Shown: one piece after another, positions 1 to 7,350 of the stretch | Layout of the letters: each line of letters opens with the position of its first letter | How positions within the stretch are numbered: the first letter of the stretch is position 1 | NCBI RefSeq assembly: GCF_028747985.1 | Contig: NZ_CP118108.1 | Span: 2,671,501 to 2,735,500 of the forward strand | Direction: 5' to 3' | Length of the DNA stretch: 64,000 bases | Source: Paenibacillus urinalis | GTDB taxonomy: Bacteria > Bacillota > Bacilli > Paenibacillales > Paenibacillaceae | Made by a program: the position numbers and the translations under genes | The notes under the pieces: model-generated | Databases searched by the model: none | What the model saw: the letters and a program-made list of their open reading frames with translations, nothing else | What the model was told of the DNA's origin: nothing

Positions 1-199
1 GCTGCATATGTTCAAGGAGAAGACGATGCTTGTGGTTGCACATCGGCTTAGCTTCATCAAGGATGTTGATAAAATACTATTAGTGAAAGACGGAGCGATT
101 GAAGATGCAGGGAGTTTCGAGGAGCTCATGTGTCGCAGCAACTATTTTCAGGAATTATGGAACAAGGAGCATCAAAACACCTTTCAAAAAGTTCAATAA
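1..199 (+). CDS. ABC exporter ATP-binding domain, C-terminal fragment
   Basis: This is the last 65 or so codons of a gene that begins before the window; the frame is open from base 2. The visible part has the H-loop motif VAHRLS at about 12 residues in, then KILLVKDGAIEDAGSFEEL, the usual end of the nucleotide-binding domain of exporter-type ABC proteins with fused membrane and ATPase domains. The downstream terminator at 214-242 closes the transcript. The membrane domain and Walker motifs are outside the window, so the substrate cannot be inferred. Family confidence is high, function unknown. Confidence 0.85.
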   Translation, partial: LHMFKEKTMLVVAHRLSFIKDVDKILLVKDGAIEDAGSFEELMCRSNYFQELWNKEHQNTFQKVQ

Positions 200-213
200 G
201 ATATAGAAACAGG

Positions 214-242
214 AAAAAGGCTGCCTTCTGGGCAGCCTTTTT
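214..242. terminator. Bidirectional intrinsic terminator
   Basis: A 12-bp perfect stem (214-225 with 231-242) with a 5-base loop, A-rich on the left and T-rich on the right. It lies between the convergent ABC fragment (+) and the MFS gene (-) and can serve both. Confidence 0.9.
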
Positions 243-248
243 GTATTT

Positions 249-1469
249 TTAATGCGTATCTTCATTAACAGCAGGTTTACCGACTTCAACCAGCACTTTG
301 TTTCCAATAAGAGTGAATACCAATACCAGCAGCAATATGCCGGTTCCCATCAGCAGCCATTCTATAGCGACGACATCCGCAACGGGGCCAAATACAAGCA
401 TGCCAAGCGGCATCATCGAAGTGGATATCATCGTGAGGACACCAAACACTCTTCCCAGATAGTCGGGCTCTACTTTTTCTTGCAGGAGGACAGTGAATGG
501 CGTATTAAAGAAAGGCATTGCGAGTCCAAACAAGCTCATAAAGGTTAAGTAAATGGCGAAGATCGGGACTACGCCAAGTGCGATCGTAGCCATGGTATGG
601 ATTTTGTTTTTGAACCCGCCCCAGGTTGCGAGCAATATTCCTCCGATCATCATGCCAATCGCAAATGTAATTTCAATAGCGGTTAATCTCCATACATCAC
701 TTCCAAAGGTTCTTGTAACCTGCAAAGGTGTGAGAAAAGCAGCAGGTGCAGCAAGAACGTTAAATAATGCGACATAAACGAAAAATTTCTTCAGGAAGGT
801 GTGATCGCCAATATATTTAATACCTTTTTTCAAATCTTCCAAATAGCTGGTAGTTTGATCCTGCATCGCCTTGGTATGCGCAGAAACACGAAGGAAGAAC
901 AAGAGAGTAAGAATCGCAATTAGTGCCGTAACGACGTCGATAAAGAAAATGACTTCAATGCTGGCCTTCGTAAGCAATGCTGCGCTTGCCATAGGAGATA
1001 TGATCATGATGAAGGCTTGGATACTTCCGTTAATTCCGTTAACTCTGGTTAATTGATCCTCTGGTACAAACTGTGGAAGAATGGCCCCTACTGCCGGAGT
1101 CTGTATCCCTGTGCCGACCGCCCGAATTGCAGACATCACGAAGAGCAGCCAAATGGCCTCGTAACCAAGCAGGAACAACACAGCAAGTACCAGTGTCGAT
1201 AGGGCAATCATGGAGTCTGCGAGCATAATCAAGAGCTTCCGGTTATACCGGTCTGCCCATACTCCTGCAAAGGGGGATAGGAAGAAGGCAGGAACAAATC
1301 CGCAAATAATGGAGATGGTCATCATAATGCCGGATTGGGTCTCCAAAGTGATATACCACATGATGGCATACTGAACCAGCGAGGAGCCGAATAGCGAAAT
1401 GGTCTGGCTGGTTAAGAATAGGGCGGTGTTCTTTTTCCAGGCGTTAGCAACTCCATTGTTACTTACCAT
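249..1469 (-). CDS. MFS exporter, MefA-like (macrolide-efflux type)
   Basis: A 406-residue membrane protein with about 12 hydrophobic segments. It carries the MFS loop motif GVWADRYNRKLLIM and the later GRVFGVLTMISTSMMPLGM segment typical of the MefA/MFS_3 subgroup of drug exporters. It is a distant paralogue of the MFS protein at 7351-8541. Start: an ATG at 1481 directly abuts the AAAGGA ribosome site, so the second ATG at 1469, 11 bases from that site, is the better start. A TATAAT-like -10 lies just upstream, leaving a very short leader with no leader peptide, unlike its paralogue. Substrate unknown; export of a drug or secondary metabolite is inferred from the family. Confidence 0.88.
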   Translation of the reverse strand: MVSNNGVANAWKKNTALFLTSQTISLFGSSLVQYAIMWYITLETQSGIMMTISIICGFVPAFFLSPFAGVWADRYNRKLLIMLADSMIALSTLVLAVLFLLGYEAIWLLFVMSAIRAVGTGIQTPAVGAILPQFVPEDQLTRVNGINGSIQAFIMIISPMASAALLTKASIEVIFFIDVVTALIAILTLLFFLRVSAHTKAMQDQTTSYLEDLKKGIKYIGDHTFLKKFFVYVALFNVLAAPAAFLTPLQVTRTFGSDVWRLTAIEITFAIGMMIGGILLATWGGFKNKIHTMATIALGVVPIFAIYLTFMSLFGLAMPFFNTPFTVLLQEKVEPDYLGRVFGVLTMISTSMMPLGMLVFGPVADVVAIEWLLMGTGILLLVLVFTLIGNKVLVEVGKPAVNEDTH

Positions 1470-1558
1470 GTGTGCAAGCATCCTTTACTATTATATTGGT
1501 TTAAGCCCTGAAGATTTAGTTGTTTAACTGTACATTGTTTGCTCAACTTATAGCCTGA

Positions 1559-1732
1559 TGGGAGGGCTCAATAGGAGTAGTGAATTGGACGGATGATCTG
1601 CAATCCGAAAATGTCCCATTGGATTATAACACGATGACTGCACCAGGAATAGCAGGTATTTACATTTATAGTGTTTATGCTTCCTGGGACAAGGGAAGTG
1701 CCAGCTATATGTTTACAATTAGAGTCGAATAG
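1559..1732 (+). pseudogene. Decayed 3' end of a small lipoprotein-like gene
   Basis: An open frame runs from just after a stop at 1556-1558 to a stop at 1730-1732 with no usable start or ribosome site. The translation looks like real protein, ending PGIAGIYIYSVYASWDKGS followed by a beta-strand-like tail. I recall similar C-terminal ends (PGVYVYxVxAxWDxGxASYxF) in small Bacillales lipoproteins, but cannot name a family. It reads as the last ~57 codons of a gene whose 5' part has been deleted. It occupies most of the 1482-1822 gap. Confidence 0.5.
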
Positions 1733-1840
1733 TACGCTGTTAAACTTCTGAATCATTTTGGATGTAAATTGCAATTTGCGGATAATATAACATCTAGAAT
1801 CTATTTCATTTCAGAAGGAGCGATTCATATCAAAAAAGAA

Positions 1841-2197
1841 ATGACAAAATTTCTAGCATACAGTGTGCTGGTGACAGGACTGCTGATGTGGCTCTCCGAT
1901 GCTTCCTTCATCACTTCATGGTTTGCTGCTCTGCTGATTGCTTCTATCGGTTTTTTATTCGGAGATATTGTAGTATTTCGAAAAACGAACAACATCATAG
2001 CAACGGTAGCAGATTTTGTTTTTGTATTTGCCGTTCTATGGATATTTAAGGAGCTTATGTTCTGGAACACCACACTCACAGACATTCTGATTATCTCTCT
2101 GGTTATGGCTGCGTTCGAATATGTCTTCCACATATGGGTAGATCATGATAATCGTGAACTGAGGAAGAAGCAGACTTACGGAACCAAAGAGTCCTAA
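1841..2197 (+). CDS. YndM-like (DUF2512) four-helix membrane protein
   Basis: About 118-122 residues with four hydrophobic segments and a short charged C-terminus (WVDHDNRELRKKQ). Size and pattern fit the DUF2512/YndM family of Bacillales, whose function is unknown. The start is uncertain. A strong AGAAGGAG sits at 1813-1820; the in-frame ATG at 1841 is 20 bases away, whereas an ATC codon at 1829 is at the ideal 8 bases. As I recall it, B. subtilis YndM begins with an HIK-like sequence that matches residues encoded upstream of the ATG, so translation may begin at 1829 with a non-canonical codon. Monocistronic as far as visible; RNase J follows after 37 bases and may be cotranscribed. Confidence 0.7.
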   Translation: MTKFLAYSVLVTGLLMWLSDASFITSWFAALLIASIGFLFGDIVVFRKTNNIIATVADFVFVFAVLWIFKELMFWNTTLTDILIISLVMAAFEYVFHIWVDHDNRELRKKQTYGTKES

Positions 2198-2234
2198 TCA
2201 TCTTTTCTCGAACATGAAAGGGAGGTATTTCGTA

Positions 2235-3908
2235 TTGAGGACGGAAGCTAGTCGGTTGTTAATCGCAGCTCTAGGCGGTGTCAACGAAATCGGTAAAAAT
2301 ATGTACTTTATTCAGTATGACCGTGATCTTGTACTTATTGATTGCGGATCGAAATTCCCAGATGAAAGCCTGCCGGGAATTGATCTAATTGTGCCTGACT
2401 TCTCCTACCTGTTAGATCATCAAGAGGATATCAAGGCACTTGTGGTCACCCACGGGCATGAGGATCACATTGGCGGCATCCCCTATTTGCTCAAGCAGCT
2501 CAATATACCGGTGTATGGAACCGCATTAACCATTGGTTTAATCAAAATAAAGCTGAAGGAACACGGATTGTTAGACGAATCCCAGCTGCATGTCATCGAT
2601 GAGAATTCGGTCGTTGACGCAGGCTCCATTCGAGCTTCCTTTTTTCCGACGATCCACAGTATTCCGGATTGTCTCGGCATAGTATTCGACACGCCTGAGG
2701 GCACGGTAGTCCATACAGGTGATTTTAAATTTGACATGTCGCCTGTAAATGGACCGTATCCGGACCTTCATCGGATGGCAGAGATCGGGAAGAAGGGCGT
2801 TAAGGTATTGATATCAGAGAGTACCAATGCTGAGCGTGCCGGCTTTACTCCCTCTGAACGAATTGTCGGCAGCCATATCCTTGATGCCTTCTCCAGTGCC
2901 AAACAGCAGGTGTTCATCTCCACCTTCGCTTCGAATGTGAATCGAGTCCAGCAGATTATTGATGCGGCCATTGAAACGAATCGTAAGCTGGCATTGCTTG
3001 GACGCAGCATGGTGAATGTGGTCGAAGTAGCCAATGATCTAGGTTATCTGCGAATTCCTGAAGGTCTGCTGATTGATGCAAGAGATTCCGAGAAATATCC
3101 TCCAGAGCAGATCGCCGTTCTATGTACGGGGAGTCAAGGAGAGCCTATGGCTGCATTGTCCCGGCTCGCAAGCTCACAGCATCCGCACATTGAAATATTG
3201 CCCGGAGATACGGTAATTATTGCTGCCGGAGCGATTCCTGGCAACGAACGTAATCTATCCAACGTCGTTGACAATCTGTATGGCATCGGCGCTAAAGTTA
3301 TTTACGGCTCAGGCAGTGCTTCGGGTATGCACGTCTCTGGTCATGGTAGTCAGGAGGAGTTAAAGCTGATGCTGACGCTGATGAAGCCGGAATATTTATT
3401 TCCCGTCCACGGTGAATTTCGAATGCTGTACAAGCATCGCCTGCTTGCTGAATCGGTAGGTGTACCCAGCGAGAATGTATTTATCGTCAGGAACGGCGAA
3501 ACCATCCAAATCAAAAATGGATCAGCTTCAATGGGACCTAAGGTACATGCAGGGAACAATCTCGTCGATGGTTTAGGCGTCGGTGATGTCGGGAACATTG
3601 TACTCAGAGATCGGAGACATCTGGCCTCTGATGGTATGCTGATCATTGTTACCACGCTAAGCAAAACAGAGCGAAAAATGATGGCTTCTCCAGAAGTTAT
3701 CTCACGCGGATTCGTATTCGTCAAAGAGAACGAAGCGCTGATGGAGCAAATTCATCAAGTGATCTTGGACTCGATGGACAGTCTGTCCGAATCAGAAGCG
3801 AGTCAATGGAACCTGATCAAGCAAATCTTGAAGGATGACGTAGGACGATTTATATATAGCGAAACCAAAAGAAGACCGATGATACTACCCATCATTATCG
3901 AAGTGTAG
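2235..3908 (+). CDS. rnj: Ribonuclease J family endo/5'-3' exoribonuclease
   Basis: A 557-residue metallo-beta-lactamase/beta-CASP nuclease that processes and degrades mRNA in the cytoplasm. Visible motifs: HGHEDHIGG near residue 73 (zinc ligands), HSIPD, HTGDFKFD, CTGSQGEPMAA, the beta-CASP motif HVSGHG, FPVHGE and GDIGNIVLRDRR, ending in RRPMILPII. Length and sequence follow B. subtilis RNase J1 and J2 closely. Start: an upstream ATG at 2214 contains the ribosome site GGGAGG within its own codons, so the TTG at 2235, 9 bases after that site, is chosen; it gives the usual ~555-residue length. Paenibacilli usually carry more than one RNase J, so J1 versus J2 is not settled here. Confidence 0.95.
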   Translation: MRTEASRLLIAALGGVNEIGKNMYFIQYDRDLVLIDCGSKFPDESLPGIDLIVPDFSYLLDHQEDIKALVVTHGHEDHIGGIPYLLKQLNIPVYGTALTIGLIKIKLKEHGLLDESQLHVIDENSVVDAGSIRASFFPTIHSIPDCLGIVFDTPEGTVVHTGDFKFDMSPVNGPYPDLHRMAEIGKKGVKVLISESTNAERAGFTPSERIVGSHILDAFSSAKQQVFISTFASNVNRVQQIIDAAIETNRKLALLGRSMVNVVEVANDLGYLRIPEGLLIDARDSEKYPPEQIAVLCTGSQGEPMAALSRLASSQHPHIEILPGDTVIIAAGAIPGNERNLSNVVDNLYGIGAKVIYGSGSASGMHVSGHGSQEELKLMLTLMKPEYLFPVHGEFRMLYKHRLLAESVGVPSENVFIVRNGETIQIKNGSASMGPKVHAGNNLVDGLGVGDVGNIVLRDRRHLASDGMLIIVTTLSKTERKMMASPEVISRGFVFVKENEALMEQIHQVILDSMDSLSESEASQWNLIKQILKDDVGRFIYSETKRRPMILPIIIEV

Positions 3909-3920
3909 TTCATACGGAAG

Positions 3921-3953
3921 AGAGGGACACATCGCTGATGTGTTCCTTTTTTT
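3921..3953 (+). terminator. Intrinsic terminator after RNase J
   Basis: Stem GGACACAT/ATGTGTTCC with a short loop and a run of seven T, 15 bases after the RNase J stop. Confidence 0.85.
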
Positions 3954-4080
3954 GTCATCCTTTATCGCAATCTTCATGGAAGTCCTTTATAATGGTTCAC
4001 AGAAGTGATGCCACAGCAAACATATCCAGTGTGATTTGAAAACGGTGACAATTTGTGATTTGAGGAGAGGGGTACATAAC

Positions 4081-5061
4081 ATGTCGAAAACGATTAAGTG
4101 GGGAATATTAGGAACAGGATGGATCGCATCTCAGTTCACGAAGGACCTTGCCTATGCAAGCAATGGAGAGGCCTATGCCGTCGGTTCAAGAACTGCGGAG
4201 AGTGCGGAGAAATTTGCCGCCGAGTATGGAATTAAGAAAGCACATGCCAGTTACGAAGACTTGGTGAATGATCCTGAGGTGGATGCGATCTATGTAGCTA
4301 CACCGCATCCTTTTCATAAGGAAAATGTTCTCCTGTGTCTAAGAGCAGGAAAAGCGGTATTATGCGAAAAGCCTTTTACAGTGAATGCCGGTGAAGTAGA
4401 AGAGCTCGTATCCTTCGCAAGAGAGAATAAGGTCTTCCTTATGGAAGGAATGTGGACGAGATTTCTCCCGGCTATATGTAAGGTAAGAGAGTGGCTGAAT
4501 GAAGGGAAGATTGGAGAAATTAAGCTGGTTAAGGCGGATTTCGGCTTCCGTGCAAATTACGATCCAGAAGGCAGGCTCTTAAATCCTAAGCTTGGAGGCG
4601 GCGCATTATTAGATGCGGGGATCTATCCGGTATCCTTTGCATCCATGATCTTCGGTGCTGAACCCGAGCAGGTGTGGAGTACAGCACATATTGGGGAGAC
4701 GGGTGTAGATGAAGAGTTCTCACTACTATTCTCCTACGGCAGCGGTAAAACTGCTCAGCTGAACGGAGCCGTGCGTCTCGGCCTCACCAATGAAGCTTTT
4801 ATTTACGGCACTGATGGACATATCCGCATTCCGTCTTTCCTCAATGCATATACAGCAGAACTCCATGTTAACGGCAATGTAACAACGTTTGAGGATGATC
4901 GCGAAAGCATTGGTTACGCATTTGAAGCCGAAGAGCTTGGCAGATGCTTGATTGAAGGACGCACAGAGAGCTCTGTGATTCCGCTGGACGAGTCTGTATC
5001 CATTATGAAGCTGCTTGATCAAATTCGTGGCCAGTGGGGACTACGATATCCTTTTGAATAA
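4081..5061 (+). CDS. Gfo/Idh/MocA family NAD(P)-dependent oxidoreductase
   Basis: A 326-residue protein with N-terminal Rossmann motif GILGTGWIA, the family signature CEKPF near residue 100, and a C-terminal alpha/beta substrate domain including EGMWTRFLP and LLDAGIYP. The EGMWTRFLP stretch is typical of the dihydrodiol dehydrogenase-like branch. It probably oxidises or reduces a sugar or sugar derivative; the substrate is unknown. Start: the ATG at 4081 follows GAGGAGAGGGG at a good distance; an upstream in-frame extension to 4036 has no ribosome site. Single-gene unit with its own terminator. A direct repeat TGTGATTTGA occurs twice upstream (from about 4030 and 4054). Confidence 0.88.
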   Translation: MSKTIKWGILGTGWIASQFTKDLAYASNGEAYAVGSRTAESAEKFAAEYGIKKAHASYEDLVNDPEVDAIYVATPHPFHKENVLLCLRAGKAVLCEKPFTVNAGEVEELVSFARENKVFLMEGMWTRFLPAICKVREWLNEGKIGEIKLVKADFGFRANYDPEGRLLNPKLGGGALLDAGIYPVSFASMIFGAEPEQVWSTAHIGETGVDEEFSLLFSYGSGKTAQLNGAVRLGLTNEAFIYGTDGHIRIPSFLNAYTAELHVNGNVTTFEDDRESIGYAFEAEELGRCLIEGRTESSVIPLDESVSIMKLLDQIRGQWGLRYPFE

Positions 5062-5075
5062 TATTCAGTAACATA

Positions 5076-5115
5076 AGAAGACCTGCTCCTATATTGTATG
5101 GGACAGGTCTTTCTT
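5076..5115. terminator. Terminator hairpin between convergent genes
   Basis: Stem AAGACCTG...CAGGTCTT followed by TTCTT on the plus strand, between the Gfo/Idh gene (+) and the RCC1 gene (-). Confidence 0.7.
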
Positions 5116-5123
5116 CATTCTTG

Positions 5124-6602
5124 CTATTCGTTACTGTTAATTTGGAGCTCAGCCAACTGAGCATTCCAGTTCACTTGATAACCCATTTTCTTAAGTAAAG
5201 CTGCCGGAATCATCACTGCATTCGTTTCTAAGTATGGCGTACTGCTCAGTGTTATTACTCTCCCATTGATGCTCACTTCAGGTTGGTTCATCTCAAAAGA
5301 CGCAGAGGTTAGACCATTTGTGATTGTATAGAGACGTGACTCTGGACCGACATGGGATGATGAAGTTACAACCAGCTTCGCGTCTAATGCCTCAACCACT
5401 TGCCTTAGCGGAACGCTGATCAATTGATTATTCATAACAGCGGTATACGGAGAATAGAGCACCTCTCCATTCACCTTGATCGTTATGCCATCACGTACGA
5501 GCTGCGGAGTATATACCATGCTGTCTCTTGTACTAGGAATTCCGATTTCGTTCCATTTGTTTGCTCCAAATCCCCATACCTTTCCTTGCGTATCAATAGC
5601 CAGCACATGATATTCTCCTGCGGACACCTGCTTGAAGCGTTTAAGAGAAACGATATGGCCGCCTTTACCAGTCGGTCGTTTCCCGTCGATCCAGAGCTCG
5701 CCATCGGTAGTTAATAGAGCCGCATAATCACGATGAACATCTACACTCTGCATTTTCAACGCCGGGTATATTTTCCGCGGCTTCATCGATAACCGAATTT
5801 TTGAAGTGGACATATCAATGCCCCATTTGAGTGTAGTTCCTGAGGAAGTGATACCATACATTTGATCTGGAGAATAGGCGCTGACCGTGTGAAGTTCAGG
5901 TAGATTCTCAAGTTTTTTCGGTTTAGAAAATACCACCTGTTCCTTGTTATCTATCGTCACTGTGAATACCCATACGGTTCCAGCTGAATTGAGAGCATGT
6001 GCCATCTGATATGAGCTTGTGCCGATGCTGTTGATATGGACTAATCCTTTTATTTGCAGAGGTATACTTGAATGGCCGGAATGGATGTCATAATGCCATC
6101 CCCATACGGTTCCATCTTGTTTCAAAGCGAGCACGATATTGCCAAGTGTAGATATAGACTCTACATCTGTAAGAGATGGTACTTGATGAAGTGCTGTAGA
6201 AGAGTTAGAAGTCTGTGACACTGACTCCCATAACCATACCGTGCCATCCTTTTTGAGACCGAGCAGTTTCTGTCCCATCTCTTTGATCATGACAAATTCA
6301 GCAGGAATATCCAGTCTCGCAGGGCTCACGATTCTAAATAATGCGGGTGATTCCATCAGCCCGTAATTTCTTCCCCAAGTCCATACGGTACCATCAGCTC
6401 GAAGTCCAATCGAATTCCATTGTTCTGCTTCAACTTGTGTAAAGGCGGTGCTGCTAGCATGCAGTAATGAATTCGATGAGCTAGAGGATGGTGATTTAGT
6501 TAAAGAATCGGAAGCCCATAGAGTAGACCCTCCTGCATTAGTAAGAAGCATGATCGTCGTAATTATAGCTGTTACACCACGTGCTCCATGGCGCTTATTC
6601 AT
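5124..6602 (-). CDS. Exported RCC1-repeat protein with C-terminal CuAO-N 'stalk' domain
   Basis: A 492-residue exported protein. Residues 1-30 form a signal peptide (basic start, then IITTIMLLTNAGG, cleavage near LWAS). Residues ~55-370 contain repeats of the form G(L/T)xxDGTVWxWG, the hallmark of RCC1-like beta-propellers (GLRADGTVWTWG, GLKKDGTVWLW, ALKQDGTVWGW, IDTQGKVWGFG). The last ~120 residues (INGEVLYSPYTAVMNNQLISVPLR onward in pattern) match the copper-amine-oxidase N-terminal-like domain, which in Paenibacillus surface proteins is a structural module without copper. Probably a surface or secreted binding protein; ligand unknown. Monocistronic, with the promoter region shared divergently with the Dabb gene. 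Confidence 0.85.
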   Translation of the reverse strand: MNKRHGARGVTAIITTIMLLTNAGGSTLWASDSLTKSPSSSSSNSLLHASSTAFTQVEAEQWNSIGLRADGTVWTWGRNYGLMESPALFRIVSPARLDIPAEFVMIKEMGQKLLGLKKDGTVWLWESVSQTSNSSTALHQVPSLTDVESISTLGNIVLALKQDGTVWGWHYDIHSGHSSIPLQIKGLVHINSIGTSSYQMAHALNSAGTVWVFTVTIDNKEQVVFSKPKKLENLPELHTVSAYSPDQMYGITSSGTTLKWGIDMSTSKIRLSMKPRKIYPALKMQSVDVHRDYAALLTTDGELWIDGKRPTGKGGHIVSLKRFKQVSAGEYHVLAIDTQGKVWGFGANKWNEIGIPSTRDSMVYTPQLVRDGITIKVNGEVLYSPYTAVMNNQLISVPLRQVVEALDAKLVVTSSSHVGPESRLYTITNGLTSASFEMNQPEVSINGRVITLSSTPYLETNAVMIPAALLKKMGYQVNWNAQLAELQINSNE

Positions 6603-6753
6603 GTGTTTGTCCTCCTGACTGTAAATAAATTACAATCAAAAGACGTTATGAGGACCAAATAAGTTTCAGAACATATCAAATATTCATAGGAAGCGGTTAT
6701 AATTTCCGTATAATATTAGAAGTATACAATTACAAATTCAAGGAGTGAATAGG

Positions 6754-7059
6754 ATGGAACAACAGCAAATTATACATTCTGTAGTATTTTCACTGAAACA
6801 CGCTCATGGCTCATCGGAAGAATCCGCATTTCTTCAAGAAGGCAAATCTGCACTCAGCAGTATTCCTACCGTTAACCATTTTCAAGTGTTTCGCGAGATC
6901 AGCCCAAAGAATACATATGATTATGGATTTTCTATGGTGTTCAACAGTCGGGAAGATTATGAGGCATACAATGTACATCCGAAGCATGTGGAGTTTGTAA
7001 CTGAGCGTTGGGAGAAGGAAGTCGTTCAGTTCATGGAGATTGACTACAGCGCAGTGTAA
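6754..7059 (+). CDS. Dabb (stress-responsive A/B barrel) domain protein
   Basis: A 101-residue protein: HSVVFSLKH at the start, then FREISPKNTYDYGFSMVF and HPKHVEFVTERW, the pattern of the dimeric alpha/beta barrel 'Dabb' domain. Members are small cytoplasmic proteins of mostly unknown reaction. Start ATG at 6754 lies 8 bases after AAGGAG; a GTG at 6745 overlaps the ribosome site and is rejected. Two TATAAT-like elements lie upstream near 6690-6712. No clear terminator follows directly; the hairpin at 7196-7228 may serve. Confidence 0.85.
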   Translation: MEQQQIIHSVVFSLKHAHGSSEESAFLQEGKSALSSIPTVNHFQVFREISPKNTYDYGFSMVFNSREDYEAYNVHPKHVEFVTERWEKEVVQFMEIDYSAV

Positions 7060-7195
7060 GATGAAGCTGTTCAGCGGTGTAAGCAAGGCTTTTCATTGAC
7101 GATGTTGTCATCTAACCCTGTATTGACGGATGGAATTTATTTGAATTGGTTGATTAGGCTAGACATTATTCCGGGCCGCAGGTAAAGTATAGGTT

Positions 7196-7228
7196 GTACA
7201 CGGAGCAGTACATTCTGTGTACTTTTTA
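7196..7228 (+). terminator. Hairpin with U-tract upstream of the leader peptide
   Basis: Arms 7196-7205 and 7213-7222 pair (GTACACGGA with TTCTGTGTAC, two wobbles) and are followed by TTTTTATTT. It lies 137 bases after the Dabb stop and just before the leader ribosome site. It may end the Dabb transcript, or be a first attenuator if the exporter promoter lies upstream (a weak TTGAAT/CATTAT pair at 7141-7169). Confidence 0.5.
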
Positions 7229-7243
7229 TTTGGAGGGATATAT

Positions 7244-7267
7244 ATGATGATGTTGTTGTTCTTTTGA
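7244..7267 (+). CDS. Leader peptide MMMLLFF of the downstream MFS exporter
   Basis: A 7-codon reading frame (ATG ATG ATG TTG TTG TTC TTT, stop TGA at 7265-7267). A textbook ribosome site, TTGGAGGG at 7230-7237, lies 6 bases upstream, far stronger than chance would place before a random triplet run. Its stop codon overlaps the first base of the hairpin arm 7266-7275. This is the geometry of drug-sensing leader peptides such as ErmCL and the Mef leader, where a ribosome stalled on the leader refolds the RNA and exposes the next gene. The peptide sequence matches no stalling motif I know. Confidence 0.65.
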   Translation: MMMLLFF

Positions 7268-7347
7268 TACGAGCTTAGATTAGTTCAGATCTAATTTAAA
7301 GCTCGTATCGATGAGTAATCGATACGCTAATTTTGGAGGTATCGATT
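7266..7347 (+). promoter_or_regulatory. Translational attenuator (ermC-like) of the MFS exporter
   Basis: Four segments have mutually exclusive pairings. Segment 1 (7266-7275) is a perfect complement of segment 2 (7300-7309). Segment 2 extended (7304-7312) pairs over 9 bp with segment 3 (7318-7326). Segment 3 (7317-7325) pairs over 9 bp with segment 4 (7339-7347), which closes a loop holding the exporter's ribosome site GGAGGT (7335-7340). So 1:2 plus 3:4 hides the site, while a ribosome stalled on the leader would mask segment 1, allow 2:3 and free the site. The base pairing is seen; the regulation is inferred. Confidence 0.7.
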
Positions 7348-7350
7348 CAT

